A stretch of DNA of 32,052 bases from Chitinophagaceae bacterium (GCA_024707305.1 JANPZZ010000011.1:5001-37052); one strand, 5' to 3'. Counted from the stretch's first letter, positions 8,954 through 18,145 are shown. A program made the numbers and translations. Notes: a model not told the origin generated them from the letters alone.

Positions 8954-10067
8954 ATGCTCAAGAAATTTGGTTGGTTAAGCTGGTTAGTAGCAGTACCGCT
9001 GGTAGCGGCGCTCCACTGCACGAAAAACGGAAACAATAACCAGGAGCCGGATAATGCGGTAGCAATCCGTGATTCTGTCGTGCTAACCGGTCTCTCCCAT
9101 CCCTGGGAGATTAAATTTGACAATGACAATTTCATCTGGATCACAGAACGTAATGGTCGCGTTAGCAGGTTCAACCCTCGCAACGGCGAACATAACGTTG
9201 TATTGAAGATTGATGAAGTGGTGTCGCAGGGAGAAGGAGGATTACTTGGGCTTGCACTACATCCCGACTGGGAAGTTACCCCCTGGGTTTACCTTGTTTA
9301 CAATTATGAATCTGATGGCGATTATCTTGAAAAGCTGGTAAGGTATCGCTGGCATGCGGAAACGAATTCACTTTCCAACCCAGAAACCTTATTACACAAC
9401 ATTCCCGCTTCTAATATTCACAATGGCAGCAGGCTTTTTAATTCTCGGTCGCGATTTGTATATGACCACGGGAGATGCTTCGAAACAATCGCTTGCACAG
9501 GATCCCAATTCCCTGGCGGGGAAAATTCTCAGGTTAAAACTCGATGGAAGCATACCGGCAGACAACCCTCTTCCGGGTAATGCGTACTGGACACTGGGAC
9601 ACAGAAACCCCCAGGGCATTGTTGCACACGACAACAAGGTTTATATCTCCGAACATGGCCCTACTTCTGACGATGAAATTAATATCGTGGAAAAAGGCCG
9701 CAACTATGGATGGCCAAATGTGGAAGGCTATTGTGACAAAACAGGTGAAGACGGCTTTTGCAAAGAACACAATGTAAAAGAACCCATCAAAACCTGGACA
9801 CCTACGATTGCGCCCTGCGGAATGGATTATTATACCAGCGACCGAATTCCGCAATGGAAAAATTCTTTGTTATTGGTAGCGTTGAAAAATCAGCGTCTGT
9901 ACCAGATGAAATTAAATTCCGCTCGCGATGGAATTCTGACAACCAACGAATACTTTGTAACCAAATATGGCCGGCTCCGTGATATCTGCATCGCACCGGA
10001 TGGCGCAGTTTACATTGCCAGTAGCAACGGTTCGAATGATAAAATAATTCAGATAGATCGTCAGTAG
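8954..10067 (+). CDS. PQQ-type glucose/sorbosone dehydrogenase-like beta-propeller protein (frameshifted)
   Basis: The restored product is about 370 residues. ATG at 8954 begins a hydrophobic leader (MLKKFGWLSWLVAVPLVAALHC) that could be a lipoprotein signal, though the residues before the Cys are not a standard lipobox. Segments typical of the soluble-glucose-dehydrogenase/sorbosone-dehydrogenase propeller are LSHPWEIKF, GEGGLLGLALHPDW, HNGSRL, TTGDA, LGHRNPQG and EHGP-x4-DEIN. The family oxidises aldoses or related sugars using PQQ, but many members are uncharacterised. The frame is broken at the T5 run 9435-9439; deleting one T yields HNGSRLLILGRDLYMTTGD. The gene stands alone, divergent from the lemA operon and convergent with the lipoprotein gene downstream. 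Confidence 0.88.
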
Positions 10068-10090
10068 GTGAAATACGTATGATCTTCTTT

Positions 10091-10732
10091 CTATTTTTTC
10101 AATGCAATCACAATATCCCCAAATAACTGTAGATCCCCGTCCATACTGGGATCAGGAATTTCGAGTGCTTCATTGAATCGGAAGCGCATGTAGAGTGTAT
10201 CGTTGCTCATATAGTACTTAGCTCCCATTTTCATGTTGGGCATAACGGGTCCATCGAGGTAAGATGGTAAATCCATAGGCGCTCCATCAAAACTTAATGA
10301 ATCGGTGCCGATCTTTCTGAATGTTGCATTGTTTGAGCCAGGAGGAATAACTTCTTCCACATCGTCCGTCATTTCAGACACCAGTGTACCATCCAGCCAG
10401 GTCCTCATTGTAACCACGCCCTGTAATAAATATCCAACATTATTGATCGACATCTTATTCGAAGTGAAGTTGAAGGTACCCACAGGGTTTTTGGAAATAT
10501 AGTCCATTTCCGACTCCAGCCGGTTATGTTCTCCAAAGTCATTGTATTCAATTGTAGTTCCTGTATGTGCGCTTTGTCCGACGAAACGCCAGTTTCCATT
10601 TAGATTAATATTCCCGGGTGTATCGTCAGGAGGATTGTTTAAAAATTCATCTGCAAAACCGCGCTCCTTTTGACAGGAACTGATCAGGAAAGAAACCATT
10701 GCCATTAATGATAACAGGCGGAGCATTTTCAT
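10091..10732 (-). CDS. Predicted lipoprotein of unknown function
   Basis: 213 residues with a clear lipoprotein signal: MKMLRLLSLMAMVSFLISSC, the cysteine at residue 20 followed by QKERG. The mature part begins with an Asp/Pro/Asn-rich linker and continues with a beta-strand-rich domain (NLNGNWRFVGQSAHTGTTIE, MRFRFNEALEIPD) that could be a small beta-barrel or sandwich. I do not recognise the family. It faces the sugar-dehydrogenase-like gene tail to tail and is separated from upstream pgk by a strong terminator, so it is probably transcribed alone from the candidate promoter at 10757-10786. Confidence 0.7.
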   Translation of the reverse strand: MKMLRLLSLMAMVSFLISSCQKERGFADEFLNNPPDDTPGNINLNGNWRFVGQSAHTGTTIEYNDFGEHNRLESEMDYISKNPVGTFNFTSNKMSINNVGYLLQGVVTMRTWLDGTLVSEMTDDVEEVIPPGSNNATFRKIGTDSLSFDGAPMDLPSYLDGPVMPNMKMGAKYYMSNDTLYMRFRFNEALEIPDPSMDGDLQLFGDIVIALKK

Positions 10733-10756
10733 AAAGGTTTGTTTGGTTATGGTTTG

Positions 10757-10786
10757 TAAAAGTAGAAATTAAATTGTGAAAGCAAA
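10757..10786 (-). promoter_or_regulatory. Candidate Bacteroidota promoter for the lipoprotein gene
   Basis: Read on the minus strand, TTTG (10783-10786) is followed after 18 nt by TACTTTTA (10757-10764), one mismatch from the Bacteroidota -7 consensus TAnnTTTG. It lies about 25 nt upstream of the ATG at 10732. Assigned by pattern only. Confidence 0.4.
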
Positions 10787-10827
10787 ATTCATGCAAGGGT
10801 TGTTGTTCGAAATATTAACCCCGATAA

Positions 10828-10868
10828 TAAAAGAAACCCTTTCAGCCTGGCTGTAAGGGTTTCTTTTA
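10828..10868 (-). terminator. Intrinsic terminator of pgk
   Basis: A perfect 14-bp inverted repeat (TAAAAGAAACCCTT at 10828-10841 with AAGGGTTTCTTTTA at 10855-10868) encloses a 13-nt loop that itself contains CAGCC/GGCTG. It starts 41 nt beyond the pgk stop. A-runs and T-runs on both flanks make it potentially bidirectional. Confidence 0.88.
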
Positions 10869-10908
10869 TAATGTTGTAAACGAATTAGTTGATTCGGAAA
10901 ATGGACGC

Positions 10909-12105
10909 TTAGTTTTGTTTTACGGCAGCAATACCCGGCAACTCTTTTCCTTCAAAATATTCCAGCATCGCTCCACCTCCGGTTGATACATAGCTAACTT
11001 TTTCAGCAAAACCGAATTGATTTACTGCGGCTACTGAATCGCCACCCCCCACGAGTGAGAACGCGCCATTCTGTGTAGCTTCAGCAACGGCAGTAGCGAT
11101 TGCTTTTGTTCCGCTCTGGAATTTATCCATTTCAAAAACGCCCATTGGGCCATTCCACAGAATCGTTTTCGATTGAGAAATGATATTGCAGAACTGATCG
11201 ATTGCCATTGGGCCGATATCGAGTCCCATCCAGCCATTGGGAATATGATTGCTGGGTGCAGTGCTCACATCTGCATCAGCAGCAAAGCGATCTGCAATTA
11301 CAGAATCTGAAGGCAGGTGAAGACAAACGCCTTTGGCTTTTGCTTTCTTCAAAAGTTCTTTTGCAGTGTCGAGTCGTTCTTCTTCACATAGTGAATTTCC
11401 AATCACACCTCCTTCTGCTTTCATGAATGTGTAAGCCATGCCACCGCCGATAATAATATCAGTTGCACGCTCCAGCAGGTTTTCGATGATCAGAATTTTA
11501 TCTGAAACCTTTGCACCGCCGATGATGGCGACAAATGGTTTCTCCGATTCATGTAAAACTTTTTCGGCGCTGCTAACTTCTCCTTCCATCAACAAACCAA
11601 AAGTTCTTTTGTCGGGAGAAAAATATTCCGCAATCACAGCTGTTGAAGCATGCGCGCGGTGTGCAGTACCAAATGCATCATTTACCCAGATATCTCCTAA
11701 TTTGGCAAGCTTGGCGGCAAATTCTTTATCTCCTTTTTCTTCCTGTTTATAAAAACGAAGATTCTCCAGCAACAATACTTCACCAGGCTTCAACCCATTT
11801 GCCAGTTCAACTGCAGCCTCCCCGATACAATCATCTGCAAAATGAACTTTTGTATCACCCAGCAGGGATTGCAAGTGTGGCACCAGGTGGCGCAGGCTGT
11901 ATTTGTCGGTAGGTCCATCCTTCGGACGTCCCAGGTGCGACATAAGAATTACCGAACCTCCGTCTTTTAAAATCTTTTGAATCGTTGGCAATGCTGCACG
12001 CATACGTGTATCATCGGTGATTTCAAATTTTTCATTTAATGGAACATTGAAATCTACACGTACCAGCGCGCGGCTGCCTTTGAAGTTGAAATTATTAAAT
12101 GGCAT
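10909..12105 (-). CDS. pgk: Phosphoglycerate kinase
   Basis: 398 residues, standard bacterial length. It transfers the phosphate of 1,3-bisphosphoglycerate to ADP in glycolysis (reverse in gluconeogenesis). N-domain motifs are [10 protein letters not shown] near residue 16 and [10 protein letters not shown] near residue 56; the hinge and C-domain have [26 protein letters not shown] and the nucleotide-binding GGGDSVAAV. Start and stop give a complete, uninterrupted frame. It follows gapA in the same direction with 159 bp between, occupied mostly by an inverted microsatellite hairpin, and ends in a strong terminator. Substrate channelling order gapA-pgk is a common operon arrangement. Confidence 0.97.
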   Translation of the reverse strand: MPFNNFNFKGSRALVRVDFNVPLNEKFEITDDTRMRAALPTIQKILKDGGSVILMSHLGRPKDGPTDKYSLRHLVPHLQSLLGDTKVHFADDCIGEAAVELANGLKPGEVLLLENLRFYKQEEKGDKEFAAKLAKLGDIWVNDAFGTAHRAHASTAVIAEYFSPDKRTFGLLMEGEVSSAEKVLHESEKPFVAIIGGAKVSDKILIIENLLERATDIIIGGGMAYTFMKAEGGVIGNSLCEEERLDTAKELLKKAKAKGVCLHLPSDSVIADRFAADADVSTAPSNHIPNGWMGLDIGPMAIDQFCNIISQSKTILWNGPMGVFEMDKFQSGTKAIATAVAEATQNGAFSLVGGGDSVAAVNQFGFAEKVSYVSTGGGAMLEYFEGKELPGIAAVKQN

Positions 12106-12132
12106 AGGAGGCGTTGAAGATTGATTATAGAT

Positions 12133-12250
12133 GTGAAAAAATGTGGCAATAAGATAATGAGACAGTGTGGTAATGTATTAAATGAAGAATGCCTTCCGTC
12201 TCCAATTTTCACACATTGTCACATTATCACATTATCAAATTGCCACATTC
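12133..12250. repeat. Inverted microsatellite hairpin between gapA and pgk
   Basis: The right arm, about 12207-12250, and left arm, about 12133-12176, share words such as AATGTGGCAAT and GATAATG in opposite orientation; the 11-nt AATGTGGCAAT pairs perfectly between 12140-12150 and the distal end of the right arm. Along the minus-strand transcript the first arm begins 14 nt after the gapA stop and the second ends 28 nt before pgk. It could end or slow transcription, or set 3' stability of gapA message relative to pgk; inferred. Confidence 0.8.
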
Positions 12251-12264
12251 TGTTTTGCGTTAGA

Positions 12265-13278
12265 TTATTTCGCAATTAATTGAGCGAAGTAGTTCACCGT
12301 ACGAACCAGTTGGCTTACATAGCTCATCTCATTATCGTACCAGCTCACTACGCGTACCAGTTGGGTATCACCTACTGTTTGTACACGTGTTTGTGTAGCA
12401 TCAAAGAGTGAGCCATAGCTGATACCGATAATGTCGCTGCTTACTATTTCATCCTCCGTATAACCAAAGCTTTCGTTGGAAGCGGCTTTCATTGCGGCAT
12501 TTACCTCTTCAGTGCTGGTTTTTTTACCGAGAACGGCTGTTACTTCAGTTAGTGAACCGGTAAGCGTGGGAACACGTTGTGCACTACCATCCAGTTTACC
12601 TTTCAGGCTGGGGAGTACCAGGCCGATTGCTTTTGCAGCACCGGTGCTGTTGGGCACGATGTTTTGCGCAGCTGCACGTGCGCGGCGGAGGTCACCTTTG
12701 GGGTGCGGTGCATCCTGTGTATTCTGGTCGTTGGTATAAGCGTGAATGGTGGTCATCAAACCGTTTACGATGCCGAATTTTTCTTCCAGCACCTGAGCCA
12801 TTGGGGCCAGGCAGTTTGTAGTGCAGGACGCGCAGCTGATGATGGTTTCTGATCCGTCCAGCGTGTTGTGGTTAACGTTGAATACGATCGTTTTCAGGTC
12901 ACCTGTTGCAGGAGCTGAAATCACCACGCGTTTTGCGCCGGCTGTAAGGTGAGCAGCGGCTTTGTCTTTATCCGTAAAGAAACCAGTACACTCCAGTACC
13001 ACGTCTACTCCATGGTCTTTCCAGGGAATTTGCGCGGGATCCTTTTGTGCATATATTTTTACTTCGTCGCCATTTACGGTAATTGAATTTTCGCCCGCTT
13101 TCACGTCGGCATCAAAACGACCCTGTGCGCTGTCATATTTCAACAGGTGGGCCAGTACTTTGGGGCTGGTCAGGTCATTGATAGCAACTACATCAATTCC
13201 TTCCATTTTATAAATCTGACGGTAAACCAAACGTCCAATACGTCCGAATCCGTTGATCGCAACTTTAACTGTGCTCAT
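12265..13278 (-). CDS. gapA: Glyceraldehyde-3-phosphate dehydrogenase, type I
   Basis: 337 residues. It oxidises and phosphorylates glyceraldehyde-3-phosphate with NAD. The Rossmann motif INGFGRIGR lies at residues 8-16; D35 in AINDL fits NAD preference. The catalytic cysteine is C152 in SCASCTTNC (148-156), and the usual [19 protein letters not shown] and SWYDNEMSY segments are present. The frame is intact. It is the upstream partner of pgk. A TAACTTCG word at 13308-13315 (minus strand) resembles a -7 element with one mismatch. The leader holds two small stem-loops (13343-13378). Confidence 0.97.
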   Translation of the reverse strand: MSTVKVAINGFGRIGRLVYRQIYKMEGIDVVAINDLTSPKVLAHLLKYDSAQGRFDADVKAGENSITVNGDEVKIYAQKDPAQIPWKDHGVDVVLECTGFFTDKDKAAAHLTAGAKRVVISAPATGDLKTIVFNVNHNTLDGSETIISCASCTTNCLAPMAQVLEEKFGIVNGLMTTIHAYTNDQNTQDAPHPKGDLRRARAAAQNIVPNSTGAAKAIGLVLPSLKGKLDGSAQRVPTLTGSLTEVTAVLGKKTSTEEVNAAMKAASNESFGYTEDEIVSSDIIGISYGSLFDATQTRVQTVGDTQLVRVVSWYDNEMSYVSQLVRTVNYFAQLIAK

Positions 13279-13342
13279 TTAGAAGTGTTTTAAAAATTTG
13301 AGTGCCGAAGTTACGGAAATGTTTTTTTGATGAAATCACATT

Positions 13343-13378
13343 CGGGGACGATCCCCGGCATTTTTTTGACGAAATGCC
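13343..13378 (-). other. Two adjacent short stem-loops upstream of gapA
   Basis: CGGGGA (13343-13348) pairs with TCCCCG (13352-13357), and GGCATTT (13357-13363) pairs with AAATGCC (13372-13378) around a T-rich loop. They lie between the tRNA-Glu terminator and the gapA start. They may be a readthrough barrier or leader structure; no known riboswitch class was recognised. Confidence 0.4.
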
Positions 13379-13426
13379 CCAGGGATTACGACTGTTAATT
13401 CGCACGAACACAAGGTTCTAAATGCA

Positions 13427-13455
13427 AAAAGACCCCTCAAAATGAGGGGTCTTTT
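13427..13455 (-). terminator. Intrinsic terminator of tRNA-Glu
   Basis: A perfect 13-bp stem (AAAAGACCCCTCA at 13427-13439 with TGAGGGGTCTTTT at 13443-13455) and a 3-nt loop. It starts 5 nt beyond the tRNA 3' end on the minus strand and ends in a U-run. Confidence 0.92.
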
Positions 13456-13459
13456 CCTG

Positions 13460-13531
13460 TAGCCCGTACGGGATTCGAACCCGTATCACCACCGTGAAAG
13501 GGTGGTGTCCTAGCCCTTAGACGAACGGGCC
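13460..13531 (-). tRNA. tRNA-Glu (anticodon TTC)
   Basis: Folding the minus strand gives a full cloverleaf. The acceptor stem is GGCCCGT/ACGGGCT (first pair G-U) with discriminator A at 13460. The anticodon stem is CCACC/GGTGG with loop CTTTCAC, so the anticodon is TTC. The T arm is ACGGG-TTCGAAT-CCCGT. CCA is not encoded. The gene has its own promoter (13556-13587) and terminator, so it is a single-gene transcript with a leader of about 18 nt. Confidence 0.96.
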
Positions 13532-13555
13532 ATTGTCCTCGTTTTTAAGGGAGTG

Positions 13556-13587
13556 CAAAGATAAGGGGGACTACAATTAGTGCCAAA
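13556..13587 (-). promoter_or_regulatory. Bacteroidota-type promoter of tRNA-Glu
   Basis: On the minus strand, TTTG (13584-13587) is followed after 20 nt by TATCTTTG (13556-13563), an exact match to the TAnnTTTG -7 element with consensus spacing. The predicted start lies about 18 nt before the tRNA. This is the best promoter in the window and supports the phylum assignment. Confidence 0.75.
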
Positions 13588-13626
13588 TAAAAATCAAAAT
13601 TGTTTTACCCAACGTCCTTCTCTGCC

Positions 13627-15171
13627 TTACCACTCACCTGCAGCCTTTAAAACCTGTATGGCATCCGTATCCTCATATTTTTTGATCTGTCGGTTCAGCT
13701 CCTTTTCCATCTTCCGCCTGATCCTTTTATAGTGCCGGTCATTGATCACATTGTCCTCCTCTTTGGGGTCGTATTGAAGGTCGAAGAGCTCCCAGCTTTC
13801 CACTCTTTTATAAAACCGGATCAGTTTATACCTCCCATTGCTAACGCCAAAATGGGGGCTCACTGCGTGTTCACCGTTTTCATAATAATGATAATACACC
13901 GCCTCGCGGCCTTTCGCATGGCTGCCGGTAACTAGCGGAAGAATCGATTCGCCCTGCATATCCGGCGGAACCTTCACTCCTGCCGCCTGCAAAATCGTAG
14001 GACCGAGGTCGAGATTCATTACCGCGTTGTCGTTTACAATACCGGGTTGAACTTTCCCGGGGAAACGCATCAGGAATGGCGTCCGAAATGATTCTTCATA
14101 CATAAATCGTTTATCAAACCAGCCATGTTCACCAAGATAAAAGCCCTGGTCGCTGATATAAATAACAAGCGTGTTTTCAGCAAGGCCATTTTTATCAAGA
14201 TAGTCCAGTGCCCGGCCGATATTGCGATCAAGCGAAACAGAAGTAGCAAGGTAATCGCGCATATAGCGCTGGTATTTCCATTCGGTTAACGCCTGCCCTT
14301 TCAACTTCCTGTTTTTAAAATCATCATAAACTGGCCGATAATAATCCAGCATTGCCTGCCGTTGCGCGGGTGTCATTCGTTTAAAGAATCCATGATCCAG
14401 CATTTTGCTGCTGTCTTCATACATCTTTAAATCATAATCCAGCAACATGGTTTTCTCTATACTCATATCCTGCACCTGCGCAGCGGCACGACCATTGTAA
14501 TCGTCATAAAAATTTACGGGCAGCGGAAACTCCTGCGAGTCGAAGCGTCGCAGATCCTGTATGTCGGGCATCCAGGTACGATGTGTGTTTTTGTGTCCAA
14601 TTACCAGGCAGAAGGGTTTTGAAGTATCACGGGTATTTAACCATTTTTCTGCTTCATCCTGCACGATATTAGTGACATATCCTTCCTGGCGCACCCTGCC
14701 ACCATCCATGGTTAAGAAGTCGGGGTTATAATAACTCCCCTGCCCCGGCAAAATTTTCCAAAAACTAAAACCCTGTGGCTGCGAACCCAGGTGCCACTTT
14801 CCAATCCAGGCGGTCTGGTAGCCTGTTTTAGCCAGTTCTTTGATGAAAGTATTCTGTGTACTATCGAAGCGTGGATTTATATTATCGCGGAAACCATTTT
14901 TATGGCTGTATTTGCTGGTGAGGATGACAGCCCTGCTGGGTCCGCAAATAGAATTGGTGACATAAGCCTTATTAAACCGAACGCCTTCATTGGCGATGCG
15001 ATCAATGGAGGGTGTCTCCATCAGTTTACTTCCATAGCTGCTGATGGCCTGGTATGCGTGATCATCCGACACAATCAACAGTATATTGGGCCGCTTTTGG
15101 GCAAACATTTCTGCCGACAGCAACAAAGTTATTGTTAAAAACAAGATGAGTTTTGACCGCATAAAAAACAT
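13627..15171 (-). CDS. Secreted formylglycine-dependent sulfatase (S1 family)
   Basis: 514 residues with an N-terminal signal peptide (KLILFLTITLLLSAEMFAQ); MRSK at 15162 is an alternative start. The active-site motif CGPSR starts at C76, the cysteine converted to formylglycine, followed by ILTSKYSHKNG. Metal ligands are in IVSDDHAY (DD at 36-37) and in ISDQGFYLGEHGW; the GKWHLG block is present. The KRFMYEESFRTPF segment resembles N-acetylglucosamine-6-sulfatase/mucin-desulfating types, and a DUF4976-like tail closes the protein. It probably hydrolyses sulfate esters of host or algal glycans in the periplasm. No maturase, transporter or glycosidase adjoins it, so substrate is not predictable. 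Confidence 0.93.
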   Translation of the reverse strand: MFFMRSKLILFLTITLLLSAEMFAQKRPNILLIVSDDHAYQAISSYGSKLMETPSIDRIANEGVRFNKAYVTNSICGPSRAVILTSKYSHKNGFRDNINPRFDSTQNTFIKELAKTGYQTAWIGKWHLGSQPQGFSFWKILPGQGSYYNPDFLTMDGGRVRQEGYVTNIVQDEAEKWLNTRDTSKPFCLVIGHKNTHRTWMPDIQDLRRFDSQEFPLPVNFYDDYNGRAAAQVQDMSIEKTMLLDYDLKMYEDSSKMLDHGFFKRMTPAQRQAMLDYYRPVYDDFKNRKLKGQALTEWKYQRYMRDYLATSVSLDRNIGRALDYLDKNGLAENTLVIYISDQGFYLGEHGWFDKRFMYEESFRTPFLMRFPGKVQPGIVNDNAVMNLDLGPTILQAAGVKVPPDMQGESILPLVTGSHAKGREAVYYHYYENGEHAVSPHFGVSNGRYKLIRFYKRVESWELFDLQYDPKEEDNVINDRHYKRIRRKMEKELNRQIKKYEDTDAIQVLKAAGEW

Positions 15172-15261
15172 TTATCAGGTTTAAATCGTTTTATGGTTTC
15201 CCCTGTTTTCAGACCATAAAATAAGTGTATTTTGAATTAACATCGTGGCTGCTTCTTGTAG

Positions 15262-15319
15262 GGACGCGCTGCAACGCGTCCTTGCGGCAAACGTGAAACG
15301 GCAAACGGCAAACGTGAAA
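15262..15319. repeat. GGACGCG hairpin followed by CGGCAAACGTGAAA direct repeats
   Basis: GGACGCG (15262-15268) and CGCGTCC (15275-15281) form a 7-bp stem. CGGCAAACGTGAAA occurs at 15285-15298 and 15306-15319, separated by CGGCAAA. The block sits in the divergent intergenic space between the sulfatase and rmuC. Short hairpins of this type recur between genes in Bacteroidota as far as I recall; origin unknown. Confidence 0.7.
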
Positions 15320-15373
15320 TGAATCTCGGTTTTGGTTCAGTTTTAATTCAATCATTTTATTAAATATTATTTG

Positions 15374-16736
15374 ATGGCGGAAGTACTTTATTTGTTGGGT
15401 GGATTTGGTACAGGAATTATAATTACCTGGATCATACTCAGGCTTTATTATGAAAACAAACTGGTTCCGAAAGCGAATGTGGAACATCTGCAGGCTGAGC
15501 TATCCACTGCCAGACAGGATGTGGCGGTAATGCGCGAACGTTCCCATAAACTGGAGAGCGAATCGGCACGTTTGCAGAACGATATCGCTCAATTACGTCA
15601 GTTGCTGGGAGAAAGGGAAAAATCCTTAACTGCTTTGGAAGAAGGCAATAAACATTTGCGTGAGCGATTGACAGAACAACAACAATCGCTGGAACAGATT
15701 GGTAAAAAATTTGAGGCAGAGTTTCGCGTTCTTGCACAGGACATACTGGATGAGAAAACGAAAGTATTTCATCAGGCACAGGAGAGTCAACTTACACAGT
15801 TGCTCAGTCCACTGCGTGATAACATTCGCAATTTCAAAGAAGATTTTGAGAAAAAATATAAAACAGAATCGGATGAACGTGTATCGCTGCGTGAACAAAT
15901 CAAATACATGATGGATTTGAACCAAACGCTGAGTACACAAGCAGCGAACCTCACCAATGCACTTACCAATAATGTAAAAAGCCAGGGCGACTGGGGTGAA
16001 GGCATTCTGGAAAGTATTTTACAATACGCCGGTTTGCAAAAAGACCTTCAATATTTTGTACAACAAACATCGCAAAATGAAGCGGGTGAAACCATTCGTC
16101 CCGATTTTATTATCAAATATCCAAACGGAAGAGCACTTGTGGTTGACAGCAAGGTTTCGTTGTTGCATTACACACGTCTTGTAGCTGCTGTAACAAAGGA
16201 AGAGCAAACGACGTATCAAAAATTTGATGCTGCAGTCGTTTCGCCAGCATGTAGACGTACTCAGCAAAAAAGATTACCAGTCCGTTGCCGATTCGTTGGA
16301 TTTCGTCATCATGTTTATACCTGTTGAGGCGGCATACATCACAGCGATGCAGGCAGATGTAACACTTTGGCAATATGCCTATCAGCGCCGAATATTACTG
16401 ATAAGTCCTACCAACCTGGTGCCTGCCATGAAAATAGTATCAGACATGTGGCATCGCGACAATATCAACCGTAATGCGATTGCGATTGCTGAGCGTGCGG
16501 GAAAACTCTACGACAAGCTGGTAGGCTTTGTTGAGAACTTTGAACGTGCCGGCACACAACTCGATAAAGCGAGTGAAGCCTGGCGCGAAGCCCGAAAGCA
16601 ATTGAGCAGCGGCCGTGGCAACCTCATCAGCCAGGCGGAAAAAATGCGTGAACTACATATTAAGTACACCAAAAAAATGCCGGAGGGGCTGATTGAGGAG
16701 GGGGAGGAAGAAAATCCGATGAGCGATGATCGATGA
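15374..16736 (+). CDS. rmuC: DNA recombination protein RmuC (frameshifted)
   Basis: The restored product is about 453 residues. ATG at 15374 starts an N-terminal membrane helix (LYLLGGFGTGIIITWIILRL), then a long coiled coil (about 30-115) and the RmuC domain, with QGDWGEGILESILQYAGL, RPDFIIKYPNGRALVVDSKVS, FVIMFIPVEAAY and LLISPTNL. RmuC is a nuclease-fold protein thought to limit inversion-type rearrangements at short inverted repeats. The frame breaks near 16218-16222; removing one A from this A5 run gives TTYQNLMLQSFRQHVDVLSKKDY, a good match to the family. The final codons (NPMSDDR, stop TGA at 16734-16736) are made of the CGATGATCGATG microsatellite. Confidence 0.93.
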
Positions 16737-16894
16737 CCGATGATCGATGTCCGATGATCGATGTCCGATGACCGATGACCGAGGGAGGTTGCGATTGCAA
16801 GAAACCGTTCTCAATGTTGGAATCGGCAAACTTACACTTGATACATTCCTCGGACATCGATCATCGGTCATCGGACATCGGACATCTGACATCG
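16717..16894. repeat. Inverted CGATG-word microsatellite hairpin after rmuC
   Basis: The left arm, about 16717-16784, is tandem CGATGATCGATGACCGATG-type words; the right arm, 16849-16894, is the same vocabulary inverted (CGGACATCGATCATCGGTCATCGG). A near-unique loop of about 64 nt separates them. The left arm overlaps the last codons and stop of rmuC; the right arm ends about 90 nt before the AraC-type gene. It may act as a terminator or 3' stabilising hairpin; inferred. Confidence 0.85.
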
Positions 16895-16983
16895 AATAAT
16901 TTTGTCCACTCTTTTACACATTTCTTTTCCTTACTTCACACATTCACCAACCGACAAGGCTGCAAGGTTTGCCCACCTGCAGC

Positions 16984-17838
16984 ATGGTGATACGATTTTG
17001 GAACGAAGCCGATATCATTCGGCATAGCATAGATTTGCGCCAACTATGCACCGGAAACAAAGCCACAAAAGAATGGAAGGTTTCCGGAGGAGAGATGTTT
17101 GTGCGAAAAACATGTGTTGGTTCTATCACAATCACGACTTTTCACTGGCAATTCCCCCGACCTCATTTCATAGCAGTTTCCAGCACGGAATCAGATGCCC
17201 CTTCTTTAGTTTATATTCATACGGAAAAAGAGCTGTTAGCAAACCGACTTGAGGTTGTTTCGCCGGACGGACCTATTTCAGCTTTGTATTGTCGTAAACA
17301 ACAAGGAGCAATACTCATCATAGAAAATTCAGCATTGCCTTCATCAACCGGCAACTCACCTCTTCCCTGCTGTGGTGACAGTCGCAGGCAATTAATGGAT
17401 TTGTGTACGAAGGACTGGCCAACGACGGAGTTACCGAAATGGATTGCCGAAAGATGGGAATGGCTATCTGCAAGTTTGTTGCAGGAATGGCGGGAAGGTT
17501 GCCGTCAATTCCCTTTAAATGGGAGGCATCGTGAAAAAATAAAACAGGTTGCTGCACATATTTATAACCATCCGGAATCGAACGACACGATTTCGCAGTT
17601 ATCTAAACGAGTGGGAATAAGCGCCACTTACCTGAAAACATTTTTCAGGCAATATTATGGGCAGTCGGTGCTGCAATTCAGGCAATACTACCGCATGCAG
17701 GCATGTTGCAGGCTATTGTCGAATACAACAATAGCCTTGCAAGACATTGCCTTTGCTTGTGGATTCCAGGACGATACAAATTTAGTAAGATCGTTTCGCC
17801 AGCATTATGGCGTTTCCCCTGTTCGGGGCATGCGATAG
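16984..17838 (+). CDS. AraC-family transcriptional regulator
   Basis: 284 residues from ATG 16984 (MVIRFWNEADI); a slightly longer frame would need a TTG start. The C-terminal ~100 residues are an AraC-type double helix-turn-helix: DTISQLSKRVGISATYLKTF (first helix pair) and LQDIAFACGFQDDTNLVRSF with RQHYGVSPVRGMR (second). The N-terminal ~170 residues do not show a recognisable ligand domain. Related Bacteroidota regulators control single genes or iron/envelope functions. The nearest partners are rmuC and a small hypothetical that converges with it 8 bp away; its target is not evident. Confidence 0.9.
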   Translation: MVIRFWNEADIIRHSIDLRQLCTGNKATKEWKVSGGEMFVRKTCVGSITITTFHWQFPRPHFIAVSSTESDAPSLVYIHTEKELLANRLEVVSPDGPISALYCRKQQGAILIIENSALPSSTGNSPLPCCGDSRRQLMDLCTKDWPTTELPKWIAERWEWLSASLLQEWREGCRQFPLNGRHREKIKQVAAHIYNHPESNDTISQLSKRVGISATYLKTFFRQYYGQSVLQFRQYYRMQACCRLLSNTTIALQDIAFACGFQDDTNLVRSFRQHYGVSPVRGMR

Positions 17839-17845
17839 CGATCGA

Positions 17846-18145
17846 TCAGGGCAGAGGAACGTTTTTGTCTTTCGCATTCTGGATATAGATGCGATAATTT
17901 GCAAGTTCCTGATCCAGGATATCATCCAAGCGTCGATGTAGATCTGCCATCGAATCTTCGTCATAAAACTTTGAGAAGTGCTCAAGGATTCTCGAGTACT
18001 CGTTTACCGCAAAATTGGTGTAGTCCATAAACGTTTCGCGGTAATAAACGGCAGCAGATTCATCTTCGCGGATTTGACTCGCCATTTGTTTTGACATGTC
18101 TTGGCAGAATGCCTGAAAGTCGGACAGGTAGTGTACAACTGTCAT
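17846..18145 (-). CDS. Small hypothetical protein, helical
   Basis: 99 residues from ATG 18145 (MTVVHYLSDFQAF); a longer frame to 18226 adds an unlikely leader. The protein is acidic and predicted helical (RRLDDILDQELANYRIYIQN), without signal or membrane segment. I do not recognise a family. It converges with the AraC-type gene with 8 bp between stops, so it is probably a real but uncharacterised gene. Confidence 0.55.
   Translation of the reverse strand: MTVVHYLSDFQAFCQDMSKQMASQIREDESAAVYYRETFMDYTNFAVNEYSRILEHFSKFYDEDSMADLHRRLDDILDQELANYRIYIQNAKDKNVPLP

Noticed and set aside
15209..15487. Minus-strand frame upstream of the sulfatase
   Set aside because: Crosses the GGACGCG hairpin and GGCAAACGTGAAA repeats and overlaps the rmuC start; no motif.
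16653..16892. Minus-strand frames over the CGATG hairpin
   Set aside because: Composed of the repeat words (HRSSDIDHRSS) and overlapping the end of rmuC.
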